From NCBI RefSeq assembly GCF_001641125.1, contig NZ_LWLP01000002.1:62001-126000 (forward strand): a stretch of 64,000 nt of DNA, read 5' to 3'. Position 1 is the stretch's first letter, and each line of letters starts with the position of its first letter. The stretch is from Arthrobacter sp. OY3WO11. GTDB taxonomy: Bacteria > Actinomycetota > Actinomycetes > Actinomycetales > Micrococcaceae. The notes under the pieces were generated by a model that saw nothing but the letters and a program-made list of their open reading frames with translations, was not told the origin of the DNA and made no database searches. The translations under genes and the position numbers were made by a program. Shown here one piece after another: positions 9,631-18,354 of the stretch.

Positions 9631-9638
9631 GGGTTGTC
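9631..9638. repeat. Left copy of the 8-bp ISL3 target duplication
   Basis: GGGTTGTC, identical to 11084-11091 on the other side of the element. Confidence 0.9.
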
Positions 9639-11083
9639 GGCTCTTCACGGTTCGTGGTGAACGTTCTGCCATGAGGGATGTTCATGCCGCTGTTCTGGCG
9701 GCGCTGCGCAATAGGATACGCGTTTTGTAGTTGCGTGCGTTGGTGAATCCCCGGCCTGTCCTTTTTATGTGCTTGATAGCGGTGTTATTGGCTTCCACTT
9801 TCGCGGTTGTCGCGCCGGTGACGATGAGGACTTCGATTTCTTTCCACCATCGACTGACCGTGCGCCAGAGGCGGTTCGTCTCCGGCTGGGCGGCTCGCTC
9901 GACCAGGACCTGCAGCCGGGATTTTGCAGCGGCAGCGTCTGCAAGGGAACCGGTGGTCAGTAGGGCCCGGAGCTGTTCTTTTACCAGCCAGGCCGCCTGG
10001 AGTTTCCCTGTGGCATCGTCGGTGGCGAACACGGTGTTGAGCCTGTCCCGTGCCCGGTCTGTGAGTGTGTCACCGGCGCGCAAGAGCAGGCGCCGATTGG
10101 CCCAGACCGGATCAATGGAACGCCCCCGCCGGCCATGAACCTGCTGAGTAAGGCGCTGCCGGATTTCAGTGAGCATGTCATTACCGAGCTTGACCAGATG
10201 GAACGCGTCGACCGAGACAGCGGTGCGTGGCAGCCACATCCGCAAGGCCTTGCGAAACGCCGCTGACGGGTCGATGGCAACGACCTGCACTCCCAGCCGC
10301 CACTCCAGCGGGCGGGCGAACAGCCAGTCCCCGACCCCGTCACTGTCGCGGCCGTCCACGATGCCAAGGACCTGCCCGGTATCCAGATCGACAATGGTGG
10401 TCATCCACGGTTCGTAGCGTTTCCACGCCTTGGTGGTCGGGTCACGGAAGAACCGCACGGACCGGTAGCTGTGTTCATCAATGCCGAGCATCCGCGGCGC
10501 CAGGGCATCGACATCAGGCAGGGTCAGCGCCGCGAAATCCAGAGCTCGTTGGACCAGCCACCACGAGACCCCGAAAGAAGCTGCAGCCTCGGCGGCGGCC
10601 CTGCCGGATCCGATGACGGCTGCCACCAGGGCATCATGGAGCCGGCGGGTAGACCGTGCCCAGCGCGGGACCTCGGCGGTCTCCTCGGTGAATGTCTGGC
10701 GCGTGCACAAGTACTCATCGCAGAATAATCTCCGCTTGACCCAGACCAATTCGACCGGACCGGCGACAGGGATGTCACGGAGACGTTGTGACCGGAGGGA
10801 ATGAACGCGGGTGCTGATCACCCCGCACGATGGGCAGCCGGCCTCGGCGGTGGCTTCGACACTGACCCGACGCTGCCCGAAGGCAAGGACATCGGTGTCG
10901 GTGACCCGGTAGTCGGGCAGGTTGAAAATGGCGGTGGCAGCATCGGTGCGCGGGGAAGTAGGCTCGATCAAGGCTCGTAGCTCCTGACTTGATGAATGCG
11001 TAGAGAACATCCATCACAGCAGGGCTACGAGCCCTTCAGCTTTCAAGACACGGAACCTGTTTCACCATCAACCACGAAGAGCC
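9639..11083 (-). mobile_element. ISL3-family insertion sequence, complete, 1445 bp
   Basis: Ends are defined by inverted repeats starting GGCTCTTC: 9639-9662 against the complement of 11060-11083, 20 of 24 positions matching. The element is flanked by a perfect 8-bp direct repeat, GGGTTGTC at 9631-9638 and 11084-11091, the duplication length expected for ISL3. It carries one transposase gene on the minus strand. It interrupts the upstream region of an IS110-type element. Confidence 0.93.
9682..11010 (-). CDS. tnp: ISL3-family transposase
   Basis: A 442-aa DDE transposase, complete. The N-terminal zinc-binding part (GCPSCGVISTRVHS and the later FCDEYLCTRQTF) and the DDE domain with MLGIDEHSYR, DLDTGQVLGIVDGRD, VVAIDPSAAFRKAL and SVDAFHLVKLGN are ISL3 signatures; the C terminus TAKVEANNTAIKHIKRTGRGFTNARNYKTRILL is the usual glutamate-containing end. 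No frameshift is seen, so it is probably active. A decayed relative lies at 12773-13610. Confidence 0.95.
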   Translation of the reverse strand: MFSTHSSSQELRALIEPTSPRTDAATAIFNLPDYRVTDTDVLAFGQRRVSVEATAEAGCPSCGVISTRVHSLRSQRLRDIPVAGPVELVWVKRRLFCDEYLCTRQTFTEETAEVPRWARSTRRLHDALVAAVIGSGRAAAEAAASFGVSWWLVQRALDFAALTLPDVDALAPRMLGIDEHSYRSVRFFRDPTTKAWKRYEPWMTTIVDLDTGQVLGIVDGRDSDGVGDWLFARPLEWRLGVQVVAIDPSAAFRKALRMWLPRTAVSVDAFHLVKLGNDMLTEIRQRLTQQVHGRRGRSIDPVWANRRLLLRAGDTLTDRARDRLNTVFATDDATGKLQAAWLVKEQLRALLTTGSLADAAAAKSRLQVLVERAAQPETNRLWRTVSRWWKEIEVLIVTGATTAKVEANNTAIKHIKRTGRGFTNARNYKTRILLRSAARTAA

Positions 11084-11091
11084 GGGTTGTC
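11084..11091. repeat. Right copy of the 8-bp ISL3 target duplication
   Basis: GGGTTGTC, identical to 9631-9638. A perfect duplication suggests a fairly recent insertion. Confidence 0.9.
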
Positions 11092-11127
11092 CCATCGCAC
11101 GTATTCGATGCGAGGAGGAGAATCATC

Positions 11128-12484
11128 ATGCAAAATCAGGATAAACCCGCGGCAATCGTCCGGGCAGTGGCAGGTATCGACGCGGCCATCACGGCACGCC
11201 ACCATATCGCGGTCCGGGAATTTACGACGACGGAACAGAACATCTGAGCCGCTTCACGGTCGACCCGACGCTTGCCGGACTTGAGAGACTCTCGGCGCGG
11301 CTGGCCGCCGTTCCGGCACCTGTGACAGCGGTCGTGGAACCGACCTCGATGACCTGGCTGGCGCTGGCTCTCGCGGTCGAACGGGCAGGCGGCCAGATGG
11401 AAATGATCGGCGCCCGCCATTCCTCACGGCTGCGCGGGGCGATCATGGGCAAGAACAAATCCGACGTCATCGACTCCGAAGTCCTCACCCATGCCGGGGA
11501 GATTTTCGACCCGCCACCCCTGGTCCTTGCATCCCCGGGACAGCTGGCGCTGCGGCGGGCCGTGGTCCGCCGGGCCGGCGCCGTCATTGACGGCAACAGG
11601 TACTGGCGGCGGCTGCTGTCACTGGCGAGGTGGGCCTTTCCCGATGTGTGGACCGCGTTCGCCGGATCCGAATCAACAGCCCTCGCCGTGCTGGCCGCTG
11701 GCCCCACCTCCGTTCTCTGGCATCTGCGCGTGCCGCGACCCTGACGGCTGTGGTCGCCGAGCACACCCGCGATGTCGCCGACACACCCGCCCGGGCCGCG
11801 GCGATCAAGACCGCGGCCCGGGGATGGGCAGAGTTCTGGGACGGTCACCTGGACCTGGACGCGCTGGCCGTCGACGTGACCGAGCACCTTACTGACCTGC
11901 AGGAGTCCCGCGCCAGGGTGGATCGCTTCACGGCCCATTCCCGGCAACGGTGGGAGCATCTCTACGGCGATGACCCGCTGATCCTGCCCCTGCCCGGCGT
12001 GGGCCCGGCAACCGGTCCCTGCATCCGCGCCTACTTCGGCGACGGGTCCGGGTTCGACAGCGCCAAGAAAGCAGCCAACTACGTCGGCATTACCCCTTCG
12101 AACTGGTCCTCCGGGACGATGAACCAGTCTCGCCGGGCCAGCAGCAGAGAAGGACCTGCGCCGTTACGCCTTGCTTTCTACCAGGCCGGCAGCGTCGCCC
12201 GGACCATAGACCCGCAGCTGGCCGCGTTCTATCACCGGCTCATGACCGAACACGGCCACTGCCACACCCAAGCCACGATCGCTGTTGCGAGAAAGCTGGC
12301 TGAAAGAACCTGGAAAACCCTCACCACCGGGCAAATGTATGAGCTGCGGGACCTCGAGGGGCGGCCACTCACCAAACGGGCAGCGAAAGAACTCATCGCC
12401 TCGCACTACACGGTCACGCCCAAGCAACGCAGTCAGTCGCGGTCCCACACGATTGAAGCGAAACGGGCACGCCTGACACGGTAG
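11128..12484 (+). pseudogene. IS110-family transposase, frameshifted
   Basis: An IS110-type transposase spread over three frames. It starts with ATG at 11128 behind GAGGAGGAG (VAGIDAAITARHH, the first acidic site), stops at 11247, continues in a second frame (LSRFTVDPTLAGLERL to VLWHLRVP, about 11248-11744, including VVEPTSMTW and KNKSDVIDSEVL) and ends in a third (TRDVADTPARAAAIK to the stop at 12484). The transposase-20 core LPLPGVGPATGPCIRAYFGDGSGFDSAKKAANYVGI (split here only for description) and SREGPAPLRLAFYQA are intact. Two frameshifts inactivate it. The ISL3 element sits 36 bases upstream of its start. Confidence 0.85.
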
Positions 12485-12772
12485 CTATCGCGATCACCAC
12501 TACCGTTTGGCCGGCCTGACCCAGAGGCCCGTAGGCGTTCTTCCGCCCCCAACAGCCCGGGGGATATCAGTCAGCGGGCCCCCCACAGCTGCGGTCCGTT
12601 CCCGGATGGACGGCACTTCCCGTCACGGCAGAACCCGGTGACGGTGCACTCACCCTGCCTGCCGTCCAGAGCTAAAAAAAGCATTGACAAGGGTTAGGGA
12701 ATCTCTTCAAGGTTACCGGGGAAATAGGTTCGTGTTGTAGCTAGCAGAGGACCGGTGGTGCTGCTGGGATGA
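12485..12772. other. Gene-free stretch after the IS110 relic
   Basis: Probably the non-coding right end of the IS110-type element followed by the left end of the decayed ISL3 copy. A TTGACA hexamer near 12684 is present, without a clear partner. Confidence 0.35.
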
Positions 12773-13610
12773 GTGTTGCCACGCATTCAACGTGAACAGG
12801 AACCACGAGTCTTGCTAGAGCCTACTGGGGCTGGCCATGACGCTGCCAGCTCGATCTTCAATCTGCCCGATTACCGTGTCGCCGGCACCGTTCTGCTTCC
12901 TGACGGGATCCGCCACGTCACCGTGGAGTCCACGTTCCCACCGGGGGCCCGAGCTGCGGAGTGATCGCTTTCCGGGTTAAGGAGCGCCGCTCCCAGAAGG
13001 TGCTGACATTCCGGTCGCCGGCGCGGTGGTGCTTCTCTGGGAGGATCTCGTGGTGGCTGGTCCAGCAGGTCATCGGTGACGCCGCTCTCCGTCTGCCGGA
13101 CGTGGACCTCCTGGCGCCCAGAATGCTGGGTATCGATGAGCACCGGTACGAGCCGTTGATGACCACCATTGTTAATCTGGACACCGGCCAGGTCCTGGGC
13201 GTCGTGGACGGCCGGGACCATATGGGCGTTGGGGACTGGCTCTTCGCCCGGCCCGTTCAGTGGTGGCTCGGGGTGCAGGTCGTCGCAATCGACCCGTCCG
13301 CGTTCCGCAAAGCGCTGCGGATGCGGCTGCCCGCACCGCGGTCTCGGTGGACCTGTCCCCTATGACCATGCTGGCCAACGACATGCTCACCGCGGTCCGA
13401 CAGGGCCAGTCGCAGCAGGTTCGGGGCCGGCGGGGCCGGGCAACGGACCCGGCGTGGGCGAACAGGATGCTGCTGCCGAGCGGACGAGAACCTATCAGAA
13501 CGGCGGGGCCACCACAGGCTGGCCGACGTGTTCTCCGCCGATGATCCGACCGGGAGCCTCCAAGCCGCCTGGCAGGTCAAGGAACAGCTCCGAGCCCTGC
13601 TAACACCAGC
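12773..13610 (+). pseudogene. ISL3-family transposase, decayed and truncated
   Basis: Fragments in several plus-strand frames match the intact transposase of 9682-11010: SIFNLPDYRVAGTVLLPDG near 12860, WWLVQQVIGDAALRLPDVD and MLGIDEHRYEPLMTTIVNL near 13050-13180, GDWLFARPVQWWLGVQVVAIDPSA, TMLANDMLTAVRQ, and FSADDPTGSLQAAWQVKEQLRALL up to about 13610. The cysteine motif is broken, an internal segment is missing between the N terminus and the helix-turn-helix, and the C-terminal third with the catalytic glutamate is absent. It is in opposite orientation to the intact copy. Confidence 0.8.
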
Positions 13611-13849
13611 TCCCTCGAGGACGCGGGTGCGGCCAAGAACACCGAGGGCGATTTCATGGTTGGGGTCCCAAAGGGTGAGCTGGCCTCGAGTCGGGCGGAT
13701 TGTTTGTAGGGAGGGATCCCGGCGCGGCACCCGGCCTTCGGGCATGTGCGTTGCGCTTCTTCTTGCCGCGCCGGGAATTTTTGACAGGTTTGTCGTCTCG
13801 GGCTGCGGGGACAATGCAATATGCGCGTCGCCCCGCAGCTGGCAGGGCG

Positions 13850-14623
13850 TCAGCCGTGGGTAAAGTTGGGCTGTCTCTTTTCGATGAAGGCGCGCATACC
13901 TTCTTTTTGGTCCGAGCTGGCAAACACAGAGTGAAAAATCCTGCGTTCAAAGAGGACGCCGCTGTCCAGTGGCATTTGAAATGCGGCGTTCACAACCTCT
14001 TTTGCCAGCATTACGATTGGCGCGGACTTCTCGGAGATCGCCTTCGCAGTTTCCAAGGCATCTTCCAGGAGCCTGTCGTGAGGGACGAGCCTTGCTACGA
14101 GACCGATGCGTTCAGCCTCGGCCGCGTCGATGGTGCGGCCCGTGAGGATCATCTCCATGGCCTTTGCCTTGCCGACGGCGCGCGTCAGCCGCTGCGAACC
14201 TCCCATGCCAGGTATGACGCCCAGTTTGATTTCCGGCTGGCCAAATCGCGCTGAGTCAGCTGCGATGATGAAGTCGCACATCATTGCCAGTTCACAGCCT
14301 CCGCCCAGCGCGTGGCCAGCGACGGCAGCAATTATCGGGGTCCGTACGGCGGCCAGGCCGTCCCAGCCCTGGAGCCAATCGTCCAAGTACATATCCATGT
14401 AAGTCCGGGAAGACATCTCCTTGATGTCGGCGCCTGCGGCGAAGGCACGATCGGATCCGGTCAGAAGGATGGCACCTGTATCAGGGTCCTTGTCTAAGCC
14501 TTTGGCAGCCGAGACGACTTCTTGCATGAGTTGAAGGTTCAGTGCGTTGAGGGCCTCCGGTCGATTCAGTGTGATGACGCCTACGCGTCCACTTTGCTTT
14601 ACGGTGATGGTTCGAAAATTCAT
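13850..14623 (-). CDS. Enoyl-CoA hydratase/isomerase family protein
   Basis: A 257-aa crotonase-fold enzyme. Start at 14623 (MNFRTITVKQ) preceded by GAGGAAG; the frame is open further upstream but into the prpC end. DRAFAAGADIKEM and GHALGGGCELAMMCD form the oxyanion hole and carry the first catalytic glutamate region, and FGQPEIKLGVIPGMGGSQRL carries the second glutamate, as in true enoyl-CoA hydratases. It is the last gene of the minus-strand operon and would hydrate tiglyl-CoA or a related enoyl-CoA to the 3-hydroxyacyl-CoA used by the short-chain dehydrogenase at 19608-20363. Confidence 0.9.
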   Translation of the reverse strand: MNFRTITVKQSGRVGVITLNRPEALNALNLQLMQEVVSAAKGLDKDPDTGAILLTGSDRAFAAGADIKEMSSRTYMDMYLDDWLQGWDGLAAVRTPIIAAVAGHALGGGCELAMMCDFIIAADSARFGQPEIKLGVIPGMGGSQRLTRAVGKAKAMEMILTGRTIDAAEAERIGLVARLVPHDRLLEDALETAKAISEKSAPIVMLAKEVVNAAFQMPLDSGVLFERRIFHSVFASSDQKEGMRAFIEKRQPNFTHG

Positions 14624-14654
14624 GCTCTTCCTCGAAGGAGGCTGCGCTAGGCAA

Positions 14655-15815
14655 CTAGGAGTGGGTGTGGATTCCAACCGGTACCGACCGCTCTTCGGGC
14701 CCGTTGTAGGCGCTTAGCGGGCGGATGAGGGCGTTGGAGGCGGCCTGCTCCATGATGTGGGCGGTCATGCCGGGGATGCGGCTGGCGACGAAGATTGGGG
14801 TGAACATTGGGGTGTCGAAGCCGATGAGGTGATAGGCCGGCCCTGAAGGGTAGTCAAGGTTTGGTTTGATGGCCTTGGCTTCGTCCATGGCCTGTTCCAA
14901 GCCGTTATACAGTCCTAGAATTTCCGGCCTGCCGTAGTAGTTGATCAGCTTGTCCAGGGCCGTCTTCATGGTGGGCACCCGGGAATCGCCGTTCTTATAG
15001 ACCCGGTGTCCGAAGCCCATGACCTTTTTCTTCTGCGCCAGGGCTTCCTCCATCCAGGATTTGGCCCGGGACGCGGCTTCGTCGAGGGATTCCTCCGGGC
15101 GTATGCCGATTTCATTGAAGGTGTGCATGACTGCTTCATTGGCGCCGCCGTGCAGGTGACCTTTGAGCGCGCCGATGCCGGCTGTAACGGCGGAATGCAG
15201 GTCCGAAAGTGTGGACGTGACTACACGCGCGGTGAACGTGGAGGCGTTGAAGGAGTGCTCCGCGTAGAGGATCATGGAGACATTGAAGGCCTCTACGACC
15301 TCGTCCGCGGGTTCTTCACCGAAGCTCATCCAGAGGAAGTTGGCCGAGTAGCCCAGATCGTCCCGGGGGTTCACGAGATCCTGCCCGCGGCGGCGGCGCT
15401 GGTCGTAGGCAACCACGGCGGGCATGGCCGCGAACAGGTCAATGGCCTTTGTCATGTTCGCTTCGGGTGAGGAGTGCTCGGCCAGAGGGTGACGTGCGCC
15501 GAGGACGGATGTTGCGGTGCGGCAGATGTCCATGGGATGAGCCGTCTTCGGCAGGGCATCAATGATCATTTTGAGAGCCGGATCGAGGCTTCTGCCTGCA
15601 CGCTCGCGAGCGGTAAATTCCGCCAGTTCGCTTTCTGAAGGGAGCTCAGCGTTCCAGAGGAGGTAGGCGACCTCTTCGAAGCTGCACCGGGCGGCGAGTT
15701 CCTGAACAGGGTAGCCGCGGAACAGCAGGGAGTTGGTATCCGGGTTGACCTTGGAAATGGCGGTGTAGTCCACCACGACTCCGGTGAGGCCTTTTCTGAT
15801 GTCTGTGTCAGTCAT
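14655..15815 (-). CDS. prpC: 2-methylcitrate synthase
   Basis: A 386-aa citrate-synthase-family enzyme. Start at 15815 (MTDTDIRKGL) fits the family's usual N terminus; an upstream in-frame extension runs into prpB. Motifs include LHGGANEAVMHTFNEIG (active-site His), KVMGFGHRVYKNGDSRV and LIGFDTPMFTPIFVASRIPG with the catalytic Asp. Length and sequence style (GVVVDYTAISKVNPDTNSLLFRGYPV) match PrpC of actinobacteria, which condenses propionyl-CoA with oxaloacetate. It follows prpB by 28 bases and completes the set prpD-prpB-prpC. Confidence 0.93.
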   Translation of the reverse strand: MTDTDIRKGLTGVVVDYTAISKVNPDTNSLLFRGYPVQELAARCSFEEVAYLLWNAELPSESELAEFTARERAGRSLDPALKMIIDALPKTAHPMDICRTATSVLGARHPLAEHSSPEANMTKAIDLFAAMPAVVAYDQRRRRGQDLVNPRDDLGYSANFLWMSFGEEPADEVVEAFNVSMILYAEHSFNASTFTARVVTSTLSDLHSAVTAGIGALKGHLHGGANEAVMHTFNEIGIRPEESLDEAASRAKSWMEEALAQKKKVMGFGHRVYKNGDSRVPTMKTALDKLINYYGRPEILGLYNGLEQAMDEAKAIKPNLDYPSGPAYHLIGFDTPMFTPIFVASRIPGMTAHIMEQAASNALIRPLSAYNGPEERSVPVGIHTHS

Positions 15816-15843
15816 GCTGAACTCCTTCGTTGCAGTACGTGAA

Positions 15844-16749
15844 TTAGCGGATGTCAGGGATCTGGAAGTTGAAGACGTCGGAATCGAATTTGTTGTAGGA
15901 CTCGTAGTCCAGGAGGTCATAGAGACGCGCCCGGGTGAGCATTTCGGGCACGCGGACCTGCTGTGTTCCGAGGTTCCTGAGGGTGTCCAGGACCCGCTCG
16001 GCGGCACCCATGGCGCTGCGGAGCAGGGTCACCGGGTAGATCACCATGTTGACGCCCACGTTCTGCAGTTGGTCCTTGGTGAACAGGTCGCTTTTGCCGA
16101 ACTCGGTCATGTTGGCGAGGATGGGCACGTCCACGGCGTCCCGGATGGCACGGAACTCGTGCAGGTCACGCATGGCTTCGGGGAAGATGGCGTCAGCCCC
16201 GGCGTCGACCAGTGCCTTGGCCCGGTCTTTGGCGGCTTGGAGTCCGTCCACGGCCCGGATGTCGGTGCGGGCCATGATGAGGAAGTTGGGGTCACGGCGG
16301 GCATCGGCGGCCGCGCGGATGCGCTTGGTGGCCGTGTCCAGGTCGACCACGTTCTTGCCGTCGAGGTGGCCGCAGCGTTTGGGGTTGAACTGGTCCTCGA
16401 TGTGGAGCCCGGCGAGGCCGGCGTTTTCGATTTCCTGGACGGTGCGGGCCACGTTCATGGGTTCGCCGAAGCCGGTGTCTGCGTCCACGATCGCGGGCAG
16501 GTCTGTCATCCTGGCGATCTGTCCTGCCCGGGTCGCGACCTCCGTCAACGTTGTGAGGCCGATGTCGGGCAGGCCGAGGTCGTTGGCCAGGACAGCGCCG
16601 GAGATATAGACGCCGGCAAAGCCCTTCTCCTCGATCAGCCGGGCGGACAGTGGGTTGAACGCGCCTGGGAACTGCTGGATGCTCCCGGATGCCAGAAGCT
16701 CCCGGAGTTTAACGCGTTTCCACTCGGGCGTTGCTTGGGAATACAGCAT
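15844..16749 (-). CDS. prpB: 2-methylisocitrate lyase
   Basis: A 301-aa isocitrate-lyase-superfamily enzyme. It has FPGAFNPLSARLIEEKGFAG, VDADTGFGEP (Mg-binding aspartates) and HIEDQFNPKRCGHLDGK with the catalytic cysteine in KRCGH, diagnostic of PrpB. It cleaves 2-methylisocitrate to pyruvate and succinate. Its ATG follows the prpD stop directly (TAAATG), showing tight coupling. Confidence 0.95.
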   Translation of the reverse strand: MLYSQATPEWKRVKLRELLASGSIQQFPGAFNPLSARLIEEKGFAGVYISGAVLANDLGLPDIGLTTLTEVATRAGQIARMTDLPAIVDADTGFGEPMNVARTVQEIENAGLAGLHIEDQFNPKRCGHLDGKNVVDLDTATKRIRAAADARRDPNFLIMARTDIRAVDGLQAAKDRAKALVDAGADAIFPEAMRDLHEFRAIRDAVDVPILANMTEFGKSDLFTKDQLQNVGVNMVIYPVTLLRSAMGAAERVLDTLRNLGTQQVRVPEMLTRARLYDLLDYESYNKFDSDVFNFQIPDIR

Positions 16750-18270
16750 TTAGAACAGCCCCTTGGGTGCGGCGTTCAGGTCGATGACGCCGGGGGCGGC
16801 GGTGATGTTGAGCTGGTCCAGTTTCCCGGCGTCGAGTTCGGGGAGGCGTTCGACGGCTGCGAGGAACCGTTCGATTTCCGCTTCTTCGACGAGGCCGGCG
16901 GCGAGGGTGCGGAACTTGTTGATGTACTGCTGGCGGGCGAACGGGCGTGCGCCGAGCGGGTGCGCGTCGGCGACCGCGATCTCATCGGTGATGACCGTGC
17001 CGTCGGTGAGAGTGATTTCCACGGAGCCGCCGAAGGCCTTCTCTGCGATGTCCAGTGAATGGTAGCGGCGGGTCCATTCCAGGTCTTCCTCGGTGGTGAC
17101 CTTGAGCCACAGCTCCACGGTGTCGGGCCGGCCGGCACGCTCCGGGGCGTAGGAATCAACGTGGTGCCAGCTGCCGTCCTGCAGGGCGACGGTGAAGATG
17201 TACGGGATGGAATGGTCCAGCGTTTCGCGGCTGGCTGTGGGGCTGTACTTCTGCGGATCGTTGGCGCCGGAGCCGATCACGTAGTGCGTGTGGTGGCTGG
17301 TCTTGATCAGGACTGACTTGATGTTGGCGGGGTCGGTGGCCTCCGGGTGTTCCTTGTGGAGCTTGCGGGCCAGATCGATCCAGGCCTGGGCCTGATATTC
17401 GGCGGAGTGTTCCTTGGTGTACGTGTCCATGATGGCGCGCTTGGGTTCGCCGGCTTCGGGCAGCGGAACCTCGTACGAGGCGTCAGGGCCATCCAGCATC
17501 CAGGCAATAACGCCGTCTTCGCCTTCATAGATCGGAACCGGAGAGGTCTGGCCGCGCATGGACCGGTCCACGGCCTCAACGGCCATCTTGCCGGCGAATG
17601 CCGGGGCGTGGGCCTTCCAGGTGGAGATTTCGCCCTTGCGGGACTGGCGGGTGGCGGTGGTGGTGTGCAGTGCCTGGCCAACGGACTGGAAGATGGTCTC
17701 TACATCAAGGCCGAGGAGCGTGCCGATGCCGGCTGCGGCGGACGGGCCGAGGTGGGCCACGTGGTCGATCTTGTGCTTGTGCAGGCAGATGGCCTTGACC
17801 AGGTTGACTTGGATTTCGTAGCCGGTGGTGATGCCGCGGATCAGGTCCTTGCCGCTGGCTCCAACGTGCTGCGCGACCGCCAGGATCGGCGGGATGTTGT
17901 CGCCGGGGTGCGAGTAGTCGGCCGCAAGGAAGGTGTCGTGGTAATCGAGTTCGCGGACGGCTACGCCGTTGGCCCAGGCTGCCCATTCGGGCGAGACGCG
18001 TTCGCCGATGCCGAAGATCTTGGCACCCTTTCCGCCGGTACTGGGGCTATGGGCCAGTGCCTGGGCGCGGGCGGCCACGATCGGGGCACGGTTCAGCGAG
18101 GCGATGGCAACGGAGGCGTTATCGATGATCCGGTTGATTACCATCTCCGTGACCTCGGGCGTCACGTCAACAGTGTCCCCTGCGATCACTGCGATCTTAT
18201 ACGCCAGCTGCTCCTCGCGAGCAAGGTTCTCTTCACTCTTGTATACGCGGACGGAATGTTTATTTTTCAC
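16750..18270 (-). CDS. prpD: 2-methylcitrate dehydratase (MmgE/PrpD family)
   Basis: A 506-aa MmgE/PrpD-family protein, full length. It contains RELDYHDTFLAADYSHPGDNIPPILAVAQ, the conserved active-site loop, and later WKAHAPAFAGKMAVEAV, typical of the family (the motifs run continuously, quoted in part). It dehydrates 2-methylcitrate to 2-methyl-cis-aconitate. It lies between the thiolase (84 bases upstream) and prpB (no gap). Confidence 0.93.
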   Translation of the reverse strand: MKNKHSVRVYKSEENLAREEQLAYKIAVIAGDTVDVTPEVTEMVINRIIDNASVAIASLNRAPIVAARAQALAHSPSTGGKGAKIFGIGERVSPEWAAWANGVAVRELDYHDTFLAADYSHPGDNIPPILAVAQHVGASGKDLIRGITTGYEIQVNLVKAICLHKHKIDHVAHLGPSAAAGIGTLLGLDVETIFQSVGQALHTTTATRQSRKGEISTWKAHAPAFAGKMAVEAVDRSMRGQTSPVPIYEGEDGVIAWMLDGPDASYEVPLPEAGEPKRAIMDTYTKEHSAEYQAQAWIDLARKLHKEHPEATDPANIKSVLIKTSHHTHYVIGSGANDPQKYSPTASRETLDHSIPYIFTVALQDGSWHHVDSYAPERAGRPDTVELWLKVTTEEDLEWTRRYHSLDIAEKAFGGSVEITLTDGTVITDEIAVADAHPLGARPFARQQYINKFRTLAAGLVEEAEIERFLAAVERLPELDAGKLDQLNITAAPGVIDLNAAPKGLF

Positions 18271-18354
18271 GTTGATTCTTTCAGGATTGCGGATGACGGG
18301 CTTCTGGACCGCGCAGGCGTGACACTTCGCGATGTGGTTGAGGAGGAGTGGGAG

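Larger units (their letters stand above)
9021..9638. other. Gene-free stretch between MFS gene and ISL3 element
   Basis: No credible gene. Apart from the hairpin at 9147-9183, the part from about 9270 to 9638 has G-rich and C-rich runs and lies directly upstream of the IS110-type transposase once the ISL3 insertion (9639-11083 plus one 8-bp duplication) is removed. It could be the non-coding left end of that IS110-type element. Confidence 0.4.

Noticed and set aside
15784..17058. A 424-codon plus-strand open frame antisense to prpC/prpB
   Set aside because: Val/Gly/Asp-rich translation without domains; the minus strand encodes complete PrpC and PrpB. Long antisense frames are common in high-GC DNA.
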